Under the pieces are notes generated by a model. The model had not been told where the DNA came from. It saw nothing but the letters and a program-made list of their open reading frames with translations, and searched no databases. From assembly GCA_023665555.1 (NCBI GenBank), contig JAMPDR010000003.1, forward strand, positions 1 to 64,000: a DNA stretch of 64,000 nt, written 5' to 3'. Each line of letters starts with the position of its first letter. Position 1 is the first letter of the stretch. Position numbers and translations under genes: made by a program. This document shows positions 9,420-18,155 of the stretch, piece after piece. This stretch comes from Ruminococcus sp. GTDB taxonomy: Bacteria > Bacillota > Clostridia > Oscillospirales > Acutalibacteraceae.

Positions 9420-12400
9420 ATGAACGGCGAAAAAAGGATTTATACAATAGCTACAGCGCATCTTGACACAGTTTGGAATTGGGATTTTGAATATGTAATT
9501 ACAGACTGTTTAAAAAATACGCTTGATGAAAATTTTGCTCTTTTTGAAAAGTATCCTGACTATAAGTTCAACTTTGAGGGTGCATACAGATATGAACTTA
9601 TGGAAGAGTATTATCCGGAGCGATTCGAGAAGATGAAACAGTATATTGCTGACGGCAGATGGAACGTTTGCGGCAGCAGTTATGAAAACGGTGATGTTAA
9701 TATCCCGTCACCCGAATCACTTTTCAGAAACATACTTTACGGTAACAACTATTTTTATAAGAAATTCGGTAAAAGGAGCAATGAAATCTTTTTACCTGAC
9801 TGTTTTGGATTTGGTTGGGCATTGCCGTCAGTTGCCGAACACGCAAACCTTAAGGGATTTTCAACACAAAAACTTAGTTGGGGCAGTGCATACGGACAAC
9901 CGTTTGACATCGGTTTATGGTACGGTGTAAGCGGCAAACCGATTTTCGCCTCACTTGATTCAAAGTCATATTGCACTGTTTTTGAAAAGGTAAGAGCCAA
10001 CAGTTCTCTAACCAAAAAGCTTAACAATAATATTAAAAAATTTGGCTTGCCGTGGACGCTTAGCTATCACGGTGTCGGTGATATCGGCGGTGCACCGAAA
10101 GAAAAATCTGTTGCTTCCGTTCAAAAAGAACTTTCGGAAAATGACAGCAGTGACATCAAAGTGCTCTCTTCATCTGTTTGCGATTTCTTTGATGAACTTT
10201 CGTCGCTGGATACAGTTGATATTAATCGACTTCCGAAGTGGAACAATGAACTGCCTATGACAAATCATGGTGTTGGTTCATATACTGCAAGAGCATTCAG
10301 CAAAAGATTCAACCGCAGAAACGAAGAACTTGCAGATATGGCTGAAAGAAATGCCGTTATTGCGTCAAATGTATGTTCGTTTAACTATCCTACGTTTGAA
10401 CTTGAAAAATCATGGAAACGTCTTATTGCGCACACATTTCATGACGATATAACAGGTACATCTGTTCAAAGAGTATATCAGCGCTCATGGAATGATTATA
10501 TTCTTTCGGCGAATCAGTTCACAAATGCATATGAAGGTGCCTGCTCTGAAGTTATCAGAAATATGGATACCTCATGGACAAAAGGTATTCCTGTAGTTGT
10601 TAACAACAGTATTGAGCAAAATAGAATCGGTGTTGTTGATATTACGATTCCCAGTTCAGGCTATAAATATATTCGCGCATTTGATAAGAGCGGCAAAGAA
10701 CTTCCGGCACAGGTTAATTTCTGTGATGATTCAATAATTAAAGCTTCAATTTGTGTTGGTGTGTATTCACTCGGATATAAAGTTATTGATGTACTTTACA
10801 GTTTCGACCCTTGTCAGATAAACACAGGACTTCGCGCCGATAAAAATATGATTGAGAACTTCAAATATGTTGTTACTGTTAATAAAAAAGGTGATATTTC
10901 CTCGATTATCGATAAGACACTCGGTAACACCGAAATTTTGGAGAAACCAATCCGATTCGAATTGAACAAATATGAAGGTAATAAGGAATATCCTGCATGG
11001 GAACTTGATTATAAAGAAATATCAAAATACCCGTGGGAATTTGCTGAATACGGCATAAGTGAGATCGTTGAAAATGGTCCTGCCAGAGTCACCCTTAAGG
11101 TAAGACAGTATACAGATAATTCTGATTTCACATATTATGTTTCGCTCACATCAGGCGGACAATGTGTTGAAGTATACAATGAGATTGAGTGGCGCGAATT
11201 TACAAGAACGCTTCATAACGGGTTTTACTTTAACGTTAAAAATAAGCAGGCAACTTTTGACCTTGGACTTGGCGCTATTCCCAGAAAGAAAGCGAACAAA
11301 AATCTTTATGCTGTTCCTGCACAAAAATGGGTTGATATCAGTGATGAGGCTCAAGGCTATGGTGTTTCTGTTTTCAGTGATTCCAAATATGGCTGGATAA
11401 TGAAAGATGAAAGTTCACTTCGCATGACTGTTATACACACTCCGAAACATTATTTCAGAGATGACAGTGTACAAGGCATGCTTGAGTTTGGCTTGAACAG
11501 ATATAGCTATGCTATCTATTCACATAAGGGTGATTACACAAACGGAACTCAGTATAATGCACGAGTTTTCAATCAGCCAATGGCGGCTTTTGTGACAAAC
11601 AATCATCCCGGTCCTCTTGGCAATGAGTATTCTTTCGGCGGTATAAATAACGCAGATGTTATCATCAGAGCAATTAAGAAAGCTGAAGATACAAACGAGG
11701 TAGTTGTCAGAGTAAACGAAGGTGCAAACAAGCCCGCTAAAGGTATTGAACTTTTCCTTGGAAAAGGAATCCTCAGCGCAAGAGAGATATATGCATCGGA
11801 AGAGGAAATCGGACCTGCGGTTGTTGAAAACGGAAAACTTAAGTTTGACCTTGCGCCGTATGAGGTAAAAAGTTTTGCACTTACTCTTTCACCGTGTAAA
11901 GTATCTGCACTCGCTGAGCAGAAAACAGTTGATTTGCCTTATAATATTGATATTGTCACATTTAACAACAATAGAGGAGCAGCTGCAATACCGACGCTTA
12001 ATGTTTCAGTTCCGGGCGAAATCTTCCCGAAAACAATCGAATGCAGTGGAGTTCGGTTTGAAACAGGTGGAACATGGGCATCTAATAATGCTGTTATTTG
12101 TAACGGACAGAAAATCAAAGTATCAGGTAACAGATTTTATTTCATTGCTGCAAGTCTTTATGGCGACAAGGGGTATAATTTCGACCTTGGCAACAGCAAA
12201 ACCGGAATTGTGGTGCAGTCAATCAATGAGCGTATCGGAGGTTGGGATCTTTATGACCTTGCAGAAACCGCTTTCATCAAAACTGATAAACTTGCATGGG
12301 AGTGCACACATACGCACTCGCAGGATAAGGACAATGTTGCATCACAGCTGTATTTCTTCATGTATGAGATTAACACTGAAGATGTAGATGAAATTACACT

Positions 12401-12587
12401 TCCGAATGATAGCGGACTTTTGATTCTTGCAGCAACAGAAGTATTTGATACACGTGATGTCAGATTGGCAACACAGACATATGACCGTGTTAACAAAAGG
12501 CCGTTTGATTTCACAATGACAGGTGCTGAGAAAAAAGAATATAAGAAGCTCAAAAAGAAATGGAAAAAAGAGCGTAATAAAACTTAA
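9420..12587 (+). CDS. Glycoside hydrolase family 38 alpha-mannosidase-like protein
   Basis: Large (1055 residues) retaining alpha-mannosidase-type enzyme. The N-terminal catalytic domain has the zinc-binding AHLDTVWNWD (H14, D16) and LPDCFGFGWALPS, whose D127 matches the GH38 nucleophile position. HTFHDDITGTSVQ near residue 340 resembles the second zinc-binding His segment. Beta-sandwich domains follow. There is no signal peptide, so it should act in the cytoplasm, perhaps on imported host glycan fragments or mannosides. AGAGAGG precedes ATG. It forms an operon with the M28 peptidase and ends at a strong terminator. Specificity is inferred only at family level. Confidence 0.88.
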   Translation: MNGEKRIYTIATAHLDTVWNWDFEYVITDCLKNTLDENFALFEKYPDYKFNFEGAYRYELMEEYYPERFEKMKQYIADGRWNVCGSSYENGDVNIPSPESLFRNILYGNNYFYKKFGKRSNEIFLPDCFGFGWALPSVAEHANLKGFSTQKLSWGSAYGQPFDIGLWYGVSGKPIFASLDSKSYCTVFEKVRANSSLTKKLNNNIKKFGLPWTLSYHGVGDIGGAPKEKSVASVQKELSENDSSDIKVLSSSVCDFFDELSSLDTVDINRLPKWNNELPMTNHGVGSYTARAFSKRFNRRNEELADMAERNAVIASNVCSFNYPTFELEKSWKRLIAHTFHDDITGTSVQRVYQRSWNDYILSANQFTNAYEGACSEVIRNMDTSWTKGIPVVVNNSIEQNRIGVVDITIPSSGYKYIRAFDKSGKELPAQVNFCDDSIIKASICVGVYSLGYKVIDVLYSFDPCQINTGLRADKNMIENFKYVVTVNKKGDISSIIDKTLGNTEILEKPIRFELNKYEGNKEYPAWELDYKEISKYPWEFAEYGISEIVENGPARVTLKVRQYTDNSDFTYYVSLTSGGQCVEVYNEIEWREFTRTLHNGFYFNVKNKQATFDLGLGAIPRKKANKNLYAVPAQKWVDISDEAQGYGVSVFSDSKYGWIMKDESSLRMTVIHTPKHYFRDDSVQGMLEFGLNRYSYAIYSHKGDYTNGTQYNARVFNQPMAAFVTNNHPGPLGNEYSFGGINNADVIIRAIKKAEDTNEVVVRVNEGANKPAKGIELFLGKGILSAREIYASEEEIGPAVVENGKLKFDLAPYEVKSFALTLSPCKVSALAEQKTVDLPYNIDIVTFNNNRGAAAIPTLNVSVPGEIFPKTIECSGVRFETGGTWASNNAVICNGQKIKVSGNRFYFIAASLYGDKGYNFDLGNSKTGIVVQSINERIGGWDLYDLAETAFIKTDKLAWECTHTHSQDKDNVASQLYFFMYEINTEDVDEITLPNDSGLLILAATEVFDTRDVRLATQTYDRVNKRPFDFTMTGAEKKEYKKLKKKWKKERNKT

Positions 12588-12597
12588 GAAAATAATC

Positions 12598-12632
12598 AGT
12601 CCTGCCGAAAACATATATGGCAGGACTTTTTA
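12598..12632 (+). terminator. Rho-independent terminator after the GH38 gene
   Basis: Perfect arms AGTCCTGCC and GGCAGGACT with a 12-base loop, then TTTTTATT. It overlaps the possible upstream extension of the next reading frame, supporting the later start at 12665. Confidence 0.9.
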
Positions 12633-12664
12633 TTGTGAACATATCTGGAGATGGAGGATTCATT

Positions 12665-13495
12665 ATGTCTTATGTAATCAAGTCAAACTGCCACACTCAT
12701 ACAGTGTTTTGTGATGGCAAAAACACTGCTGATGAAATGACAGAAGCAGCGATAAAACTTGGTTTTACAAGTCTTGGTTTTTCAGGACATTCACCGATGA
12801 ACTTTAATAACGATTGGTCGATTAGGGAAGATCGGCTCAATGATTATATTTCAACCATTAACACACTCAAAAATAAATATGCCGATAAAATAGAGATATA
12901 TAACGGCATTGAACTTGACGCTGATCATACTGATATTGATATAAGCAAATTTGATTATGTAATCGGTTCGGTTCATAATCTTCACTGCGGTGATAAAATT
13001 TATTCTATTGATGATACAGCTGAAGAATTGTGTCAATGTGTTGAACAGGAATTTGACGGCAGTTGGCTTGCTATGGCTAAGCAGTATTATTCATCAGTTG
13101 CAAAATTCATCTGTGATGAAAAGCCGGATATTGTAGGACATTATGATTTAATTGAAAAGTTCAATGAAAACAAAGTTCTTTTCAATGATGAAAACGCGGA
13201 ATATGAAATGATTGCATGTTTGTATCTTGAACGAATTTGCCGCGAATGTCCCGATATTATTTTCGAGGTCAATACCGGTGCAATGTATCGTTGTAACAAC
13301 ACAATGCCGTATCCGGCGCCGTTTATTATGCGTCAGCTGAAAAAATTCAATATGAGAATAACCGTAACGAGTGATGCACACTGCACACAGTCGTTGGATT
13401 TTGCATTTGATAAAATACAGCAATACTGCAAAAGTTTTGGTTTTAATGAGGTTTACATTTTGAAAAATGGCAAATTTGAGCCTATATCTATATGA
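12665..13495 (+). CDS. PHP-domain histidinol-phosphatase
   Basis: Metal-dependent phosphoesterase of the HisJ/HisK group, dephosphorylating histidinol phosphate in histidine synthesis (276 residues). PHP motifs are visible: NCHTHTVFCDG, GFSGHSPM, GIELDAD, VIGSVHNLH, VGHYDLI and TSDAHC. ATG 12665 is used because GGAGG lies 6-7 bases upstream and the in-frame ATG 12617 lies in the preceding terminator. No other his genes are nearby, so another phosphoester substrate is possible. Confidence 0.82.
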   Translation: MSYVIKSNCHTHTVFCDGKNTADEMTEAAIKLGFTSLGFSGHSPMNFNNDWSIREDRLNDYISTINTLKNKYADKIEIYNGIELDADHTDIDISKFDYVIGSVHNLHCGDKIYSIDDTAEELCQCVEQEFDGSWLAMAKQYYSSVAKFICDEKPDIVGHYDLIEKFNENKVLFNDENAEYEMIACLYLERICRECPDIIFEVNTGAMYRCNNTMPYPAPFIMRQLKKFNMRITVTSDAHCTQSLDFAFDKIQQYCKSFGFNEVYILKNGKFEPISI

Positions 13496-13526
13496 ATCAC
13501 TGATTTTATGTTAAATAATAACTAAC

Positions 13527-13555
13527 AGCACCGCGATATAATATATCAAGGTGCT
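13527..13555. terminator. Bidirectional terminator between convergent genes
   Basis: AGCACC and GGTGCT arms with TTTT on the plus side and an A/T-rich flank on the other, in the 66-base gap between the histidinol phosphatase and the minus-strand ABC-F gene. Confidence 0.6.
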
Positions 13556-13561
13556 TTTGAT

Positions 13562-15472
13562 TTAGTTTTGCATCAATTCTTCAAGTTTCTCACAAAGTTG
13601 TTGCCATACATCCATTTTTTCCGCCTGTACATTAACAAGATTTTGAAGTTCAGTTGTAAGTTCAAGGATTTTTTCATAATCAGCGGAATTTTCCGGATTA
13701 TCTATTTCACTTTGTAAAGATGAGATTTCATTATCAAGTTCATCAATCTCATTTTCAAGTCTGGATATTTTTCCTTTGGTTTTTCTGATTTCGCTTTCAT
13801 GCTCCTTTTGTTTCTTATAAAGATTCTCTTTGGGTGCGGCAACAGCTTTAACTTCAATATTTCGCTGCATGCAATGCTCTTCATAATAATCATAATTGCC
13901 GTCATAGCAGTCAACACCGTTACGGTGAAGCCTAATAATTCTTGTTGCAAGTTTATTTATGAAATAACGGTCATGTGAAACAACAAGCATTGTTCCGTCA
14001 AAACTATCAAATGCCGCTTCGAGAGCCTCACGTGATTTTATGTCAAGATGATTTGTCGGTTCGTCAAGAATCAAAAAGTTCGAGCCGGAAAGCATGAGTT
14101 TCAAGAGCGCGACCTTGGCTTTTTCGCCGCCGCTGAGTTTATTCATAACTTTATAAACATCATCGCCTTTAAAAAGAAAAGCCGCAAGTGCTTTTCGCAC
14201 TTCACTTTCATTCATGCTGCGGTAAGTATCCCACACTTCATCAAGTACTGTTTTATCATTGCTAAGTTCCGCAAGTGTTTGATCAAAATATCCGATCTTC
14301 ACGTTTGAACCGAGATTTATTCTTCCGCTGTCACGTCTTATTTTGCCTAGAAGCAGTTTAAGAAATGTTGATTTACCACAGCCATTTTCTCCCACAATAA
14401 AAATACGCTCACTGCGTTTTATATGCAAATCAACACCGCTGAAAAGTTTTTTGCTGTCGAAGGCTTTTGAAATATCACTGCATATCATAACATCATTGCC
14501 GCTGACTTCCTTGGCGGTGAAACGGAAGTTTATACTTGAAAGTTCACCGTCAGGCTTTTCAAGGCCGTCAAGAAGTCTGTCAATGGACTTCTGTTTAGAA
14601 GCGATTGTGATATAATTTCGCTCCTGATTGAAACGTTTTTGCTGTTCAATAATGCCCTCAATGCGATGAACTTCCTTCATCGTGCCCTCATAAACTTTTT
14701 GAGCAGCTTTGATTCTTTCTTGCTTCAGCTGATTGTATCTTGAATAGTTTCCGCTTGAATGATACAAGTGTCCGCGTTCAAGTTCAAAAGTTCTATTAGT
14801 GACTTTATCAAGAAAATATCTATCATGGGAAATTACCATAACGCTGCCATTATATTCGCTTATCCAATTTTCAAGCCACTTAACGCTTTGAATATCAAGA
14901 TGATTAGTGGGTTCATCAAGCAAAAGCAAATTTGCACCCGAAAGCAGTAACTTACAAAGACTAACCTTTGAACGCTGGCCGCCGCTTAAAACAGAGCATG
15001 GTATTGAAAACTCCTCTTCTTTGAACCCAAGACCAAGCAGGGCAGAGCGTGCACGGCTTTTATAAGTAAGACCGCCGAGTCTGTCATATTCAGTTGTCAG
15101 AAATTGCTGACGTTCAAGCAGATTTTCATATCCTTCTGCCATCATTTCAATTTTTCTGTTAATCTCTTCAAGTTCACGTTCAATATCAAACAAGTGGGCA
15201 AATACAGTCATAAGTTCATCATAAAGAGTTCTTTCGCTCTGAGAACATGCATGCTGTTCCATATATCCGATAACGGTATCCTTACCAACGCTTACTGTAC
15301 CGTCATTTGGCATGTATTCATTTGTAATGACCTTGAAAAGTGTTGTTTTTCCCGCTCCGTTGACACCAATAAGACCTATTTTATCTTTTGCTTCAATTTG
15401 AAATGATATGCCTGAAAAAATATCAACTTCTGAAAAAGATATAGTTAAATTATTTGCGCTGACAAGTGCCAC
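13562..15472 (-). CDS. ABC-F family ATPase (ribosome-associated)
   Basis: Soluble protein of 636 residues with two ABC cassettes and no membrane domain. The first has Walker A GVNGAGKTTLFKVI (about residue 36), signature LSGGQRSKVSL and LLLLDEPTNHLDIQS. The second has GENGCGKSTFLKLL, LSGGEKAKVALLKL and LILDEPTNHLDIKS. A C-terminal coiled coil (HESEIRKTKGKISRLENEI, about residues 550-636) resembles the Uup/YdiF subgroup. ABC-F proteins act on the ribosome in translation quality control, and some give antibiotic resistance; nothing here specifies resistance. It is a lone minus-strand gene in a plus-strand neighbourhood. Confidence 0.92.
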   Translation of the reverse strand: MALVSANNLTISFSEVDIFSGISFQIEAKDKIGLIGVNGAGKTTLFKVITNEYMPNDGTVSVGKDTVIGYMEQHACSQSERTLYDELMTVFAHLFDIERELEEINRKIEMMAEGYENLLERQQFLTTEYDRLGGLTYKSRARSALLGLGFKEEEFSIPCSVLSGGQRSKVSLCKLLLSGANLLLLDEPTNHLDIQSVKWLENWISEYNGSVMVISHDRYFLDKVTNRTFELERGHLYHSSGNYSRYNQLKQERIKAAQKVYEGTMKEVHRIEGIIEQQKRFNQERNYITIASKQKSIDRLLDGLEKPDGELSSINFRFTAKEVSGNDVMICSDISKAFDSKKLFSGVDLHIKRSERIFIVGENGCGKSTFLKLLLGKIRRDSGRINLGSNVKIGYFDQTLAELSNDKTVLDEVWDTYRSMNESEVRKALAAFLFKGDDVYKVMNKLSGGEKAKVALLKLMLSGSNFLILDEPTNHLDIKSREALEAAFDSFDGTMLVVSHDRYFINKLATRIIRLHRNGVDCYDGNYDYYEEHCMQRNIEVKAVAAPKENLYKKQKEHESEIRKTKGKISRLENEIDELDNEISSLQSEIDNPENSADYEKILELTTELQNLVNVQAEKMDVWQQLCEKLEELMQN

Positions 15473-15636
15473 TTAATTTCACCGATTCCTTAATTTATTT
15501 TCGGATATATTTTACAATAAGTTTCGGTTTAAGTCAACCGATATAAAACAAGCGGATATTTTTACTGTGTATAACGTTAATGTTGCCGCATTTGGCAGTA
15601 TTTTCTTAAAGTTTGAAAAATTTCTTGAAAATTCTC

Positions 15637-15665
15637 TTGTAAATTGTGTAATATGATGTTATAAT
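15637..15665 (+). promoter_or_regulatory. SigA-type promoter for the zinc-ribbon gene
   Basis: -35 TTGTAA (15637-15642), 17-base spacer, -10 TATAAT (15660-15665). An AGGAGG site follows before ATG 15692. Confidence 0.7.
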
Positions 15666-15691
15666 AAACAAAAATATTAGGAGGATTCAAT

Positions 15692-16129
15692 ATGATTTGT
15701 AAATTCTGCGGTAATGAAATTGACGATGGTTCAGAATTTTGCTTTATTTGCGGACAGAAAGTAGAAGTTGCTGCTCCCGCTTATGCTGTTGCCGGTAATG
15801 ACGTCTATTCACAAGCTGCAACAGCGGAGCCTGTAGCACCTGTTGAGGCTGCTCCGGTTGCTTCAGCACCGGTTGAAGCACCTGCTGTACCTGTTGAAGA
15901 TGGCAAAAAGAAGAAAAAGGAAAAGAACCCTGCAAATGGCTTTTTGAGATTCATCTGCGTTATTCTTCCTGTTCTCGGTCAGCTTATCGGTTTGTGCGCT
16001 TACTCAAAAGCTAAGAAAAAAGGTGACGAAGCTAAGGCAATCGCTATCCTGAACTCAACAATGAGAGGTCTTTGCCTTTGGATGGCAGTAATAATTGTTG
16101 TAATGTTCATAAAATTTGTTTTATCGTAA
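15692..16129 (+). CDS. Zinc-ribbon protein with C-terminal membrane helix
   Basis: A protein of 145 residues. An N-terminal zinc ribbon (CKFCGNEIDDGSEFCFICG) has two CxxC pairs. An Ala/Pro/Val-rich linker (about residues 28-75) and a lysine cluster KKKKKEKN follow. The C-terminal part has hydrophobic segments, one near 85-105 and the last about 127-145. This is a common architecture in clostridia with no assigned biochemical role. AGGAGG precedes ATG, a promoter lies upstream and a strong terminator follows, so it is a single-gene unit. Confidence 0.8.
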   Translation: MICKFCGNEIDDGSEFCFICGQKVEVAAPAYAVAGNDVYSQAATAEPVAPVEAAPVASAPVEAPAVPVEDGKKKKKEKNPANGFLRFICVILPVLGQLIGLCAYSKAKKKGDEAKAIAILNSTMRGLCLWMAVIIVVMFIKFVLS

Positions 16130-16156
16130 CAAAAAAATAGTTGTCCTTTCATTTTT

Positions 16157-16194
16157 TGCCGAAAAAGTTTTCGAATCTTTTTCGGCAGTTTTTA
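16157..16194 (+). terminator. Rho-independent terminator
   Basis: TGCCGAAAAAG and CTTTTTCGGCA form an 11-base-pair stem with a 9-base loop, followed by GTTTTTA. Confidence 0.88.
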
Positions 16195-16322
16195 TGCCTT
16201 TTTTCAAGCGTATATGTTGCATTTGAAAGCGTTTGGATATATAATATTTGTATTCTTCCGATACCTTATCGCTATTGAATTTTAATAAAACTGTTGTAAT
16301 CTGAAAGGCTGTGGTGATTAAC

Positions 16323-16526
16323 ATGAAAGAAATCACTAAAGAAATGCTGATTGGTGATATACTTAACCGAGAACCTGGTGTTGCAATGCTTCTCTTTGAG
16401 TTAGGTATGCCGTGTCTGGGGTGTCCGTCTGCAAATAATGAAAGTGTAGAACAAGCTTGTGCGATTCATGAAATTAATGTTGACGACCTTCTTCATAACA
16501 TTAATGAATATTTGTCTGCTCGTTGA
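16323..16526 (+). CDS. DUF1858 domain protein
   Basis: Small protein of about 67 residues matching the DUF1858 pattern: a helical start (ITKEMLIGDILNREPGVAMLLFELGMPCLGCPSA) with a CxxC redox pair, then SVEQACAIHEINVDDLLHNINEYL. Family members are often found alone or fused to hybrid-cluster or other redox proteins; the function is undefined. The start is uncertain: GTG at 16311 and 16314 and ATG 16323 are all in frame and AAAGG (16304-16308) fits 16314 best by spacing. No obvious partner gene is adjacent. Confidence 0.8.
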   Translation: MKEITKEMLIGDILNREPGVAMLLFELGMPCLGCPSANNESVEQACAIHEINVDDLLHNINEYLSAR

Positions 16527-16648
16527 TATAATATTTTGATATTAATCAAAAGAGGCTGTAACATTTCAGATTGCTATCAGCATAATGCTTGATAATCAAT
16601 TGTTCATCTGAATGTGGCATCCTCTTGATTTTTTTAGGTGATTAATTT

Positions 16649-17326
16649 ATGCAAAAAATAAAACTTGATTCAAGGCTTATGTCAGTTGCATCACTAGTCA
16701 GAAATGGCTCACGTGTGATTGACATAGGAACAGACCATGCATATCTTCCGTCATATCTCATTCAAAGCGGTATTTGCCCATCGGCGATTGCCGCTGATGT
16801 CAGAGAAATGCCGTTGAAAAATGCCGAAGAAACTATAAAGCAATATAATCTTGGTGATAAAATTAAAACTATACTTTCAAATGGACTTGAGAGTATCGAC
16901 GAAAACAGCGGTGATGATATCGTAATCGCAGGAATGGGTGGAATTCTGATTGAAGAGATTCTTTCAAATGCTCCGTGGGTTAAATCTGCCGATATTAGAA
17001 TTATCGCTCAGCCAATGACACATGCTGAAAGAGTACGAAGCTATTTTATAAATAATGGATTCAAAATCATTCGTGAAACTGCATCGTCTGATTCAAAGCA
17101 TAATTACTGTGCTATAGCCGCCGAATATACAGGCGAAACTATTGCGTATTCTGTTGGGTATACCTATTTCGGAGAACTGAAAACGAACGATGATAATGAT
17201 TCCAAAGCATATCTTTCCAAACAGCTTGAACGATTAAAAAAGAGATATAACGCTCTCTTTCAGTCAGACTCAACAAATGCAGAATGTTGCTGCTTAAAAA
17301 AAGTAATTGATGATTTTGAAAGTTAG
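16649..17326 (+). CDS. trmK: tRNA (adenine(22)-N1)-methyltransferase TrmK
   Basis: SAM-dependent methyltransferase (225 residues) making m1A22 in tRNA, the Firmicute YqfN/TrmK family. Motif I is VIDIGTDHAYLPSYLI, followed by VIAGMGGILIEEIL and IIAQPMTHAERVRSYF, all characteristic. It sits 17 bases upstream of the nif3-like gene, the usual yqfN-yqfO pairing in Firmicutes. Confidence 0.93.
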   Translation: MQKIKLDSRLMSVASLVRNGSRVIDIGTDHAYLPSYLIQSGICPSAIAADVREMPLKNAEETIKQYNLGDKIKTILSNGLESIDENSGDDIVIAGMGGILIEEILSNAPWVKSADIRIIAQPMTHAERVRSYFINNGFKIIRETASSDSKHNYCAIAAEYTGETIAYSVGYTYFGELKTNDDNDSKAYLSKQLERLKKRYNALFQSDSTNAECCCLKKVIDDFES

Positions 17327-17343
17327 CAGGGAGGTATAGCAAA

Positions 17344-18105
17344 ATGACAAATGTAAAAACAATTTCAGATTTTATAGATTCAATTGCACCATATAGCACT
17401 AAATGTGAGTGGGACAACTGTGGTATTTTAATTGGCAGTCCTAACAGTGAGGTAAAAAAAGTCGGATTTACTCTTGATTTAACAAGTGAAACGCTTAATT
17501 TTGCCTCAGAGAATAATATTGACCTTGTTGTGACTCACCATCCGGTTATTTTCAAACCGCAAAAAAACTTTCTTGACGGAAATATTGCTTATGATGCCGC
17601 TTGCAGACATGTTAATGTTATTTCGGCACATACATGTTTTGACTGTGCCAACGGAGGAGTCAATGATGTTTTGTGTGAACTTTTGGGGATAAGTAATCCT
17701 GTTGGTGTGGAAAGCGATGAATGTTCTGTTCCGATGGCACGAATGGGAGAGATCAGCGAAACAGATCCGTTGAATTTTGCAAAACACGTTGCATCAAAAC
17801 TGGGTACAACAGTAAGATTTATTGGCGGAAAAACATCTGTAAAAAAAGTTGCTGTATGCGGCGGCGCAGGAATGTCATTTTTCAATAATATCCTTGCCGC
17901 AGGTGCTGAAGCTTATGTAACCGGTGATATAAGCCACCATGAAATGCTTGAGGCAAAAGATAGCGGTATTACAGTTATAGCGGCAGGTCATTTTGAAACG
18001 GAATATCCTGCAATGTCAGCATTGAAAAAGATGATAGAGCAGGAATTTACAGGATTAGATTGTGTTCTTATACCGCAAAACAATCCGGTTGAATTCGTAA
18101 ACTAA
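17344..18105 (+). CDS. Nif3-like dinuclear metal protein (DUF34/YqfO)
   Basis: Nif3/DUF34 family protein, 253 residues, sometimes annotated as GTP cyclohydrolase I type 2. Metal-binding motifs are VVTHHPVIFKP, SAHTCFDCANGGVNDVL and AAGHFETEYPA. It lacks the long central insertion of some Firmicute YqfO proteins. It is paired with trmK, separated by 17 bases with GGGAGG as ribosome binding site. Biochemical role unresolved for the family. Confidence 0.9.
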   Translation: MTNVKTISDFIDSIAPYSTKCEWDNCGILIGSPNSEVKKVGFTLDLTSETLNFASENNIDLVVTHHPVIFKPQKNFLDGNIAYDAACRHVNVISAHTCFDCANGGVNDVLCELLGISNPVGVESDECSVPMARMGEISETDPLNFAKHVASKLGTTVRFIGGKTSVKKVAVCGGAGMSFFNNILAAGAEAYVTGDISHHEMLEAKDSGITVIAAGHFETEYPAMSALKKMIEQEFTGLDCVLIPQNNPVEFVN

Positions 18106-18155
18106 CTATGCAGAAAGGCAGCGACATTGAACATGTATATGTCGCAATAATATAA

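Noticed and set aside
12617-12664. Upstream start for the histidinol phosphatase
   Set aside because: This ATG lies inside the GH38 terminator stem and would add 16 residues not typical of the family; ATG 12665 has a GGAGG site.
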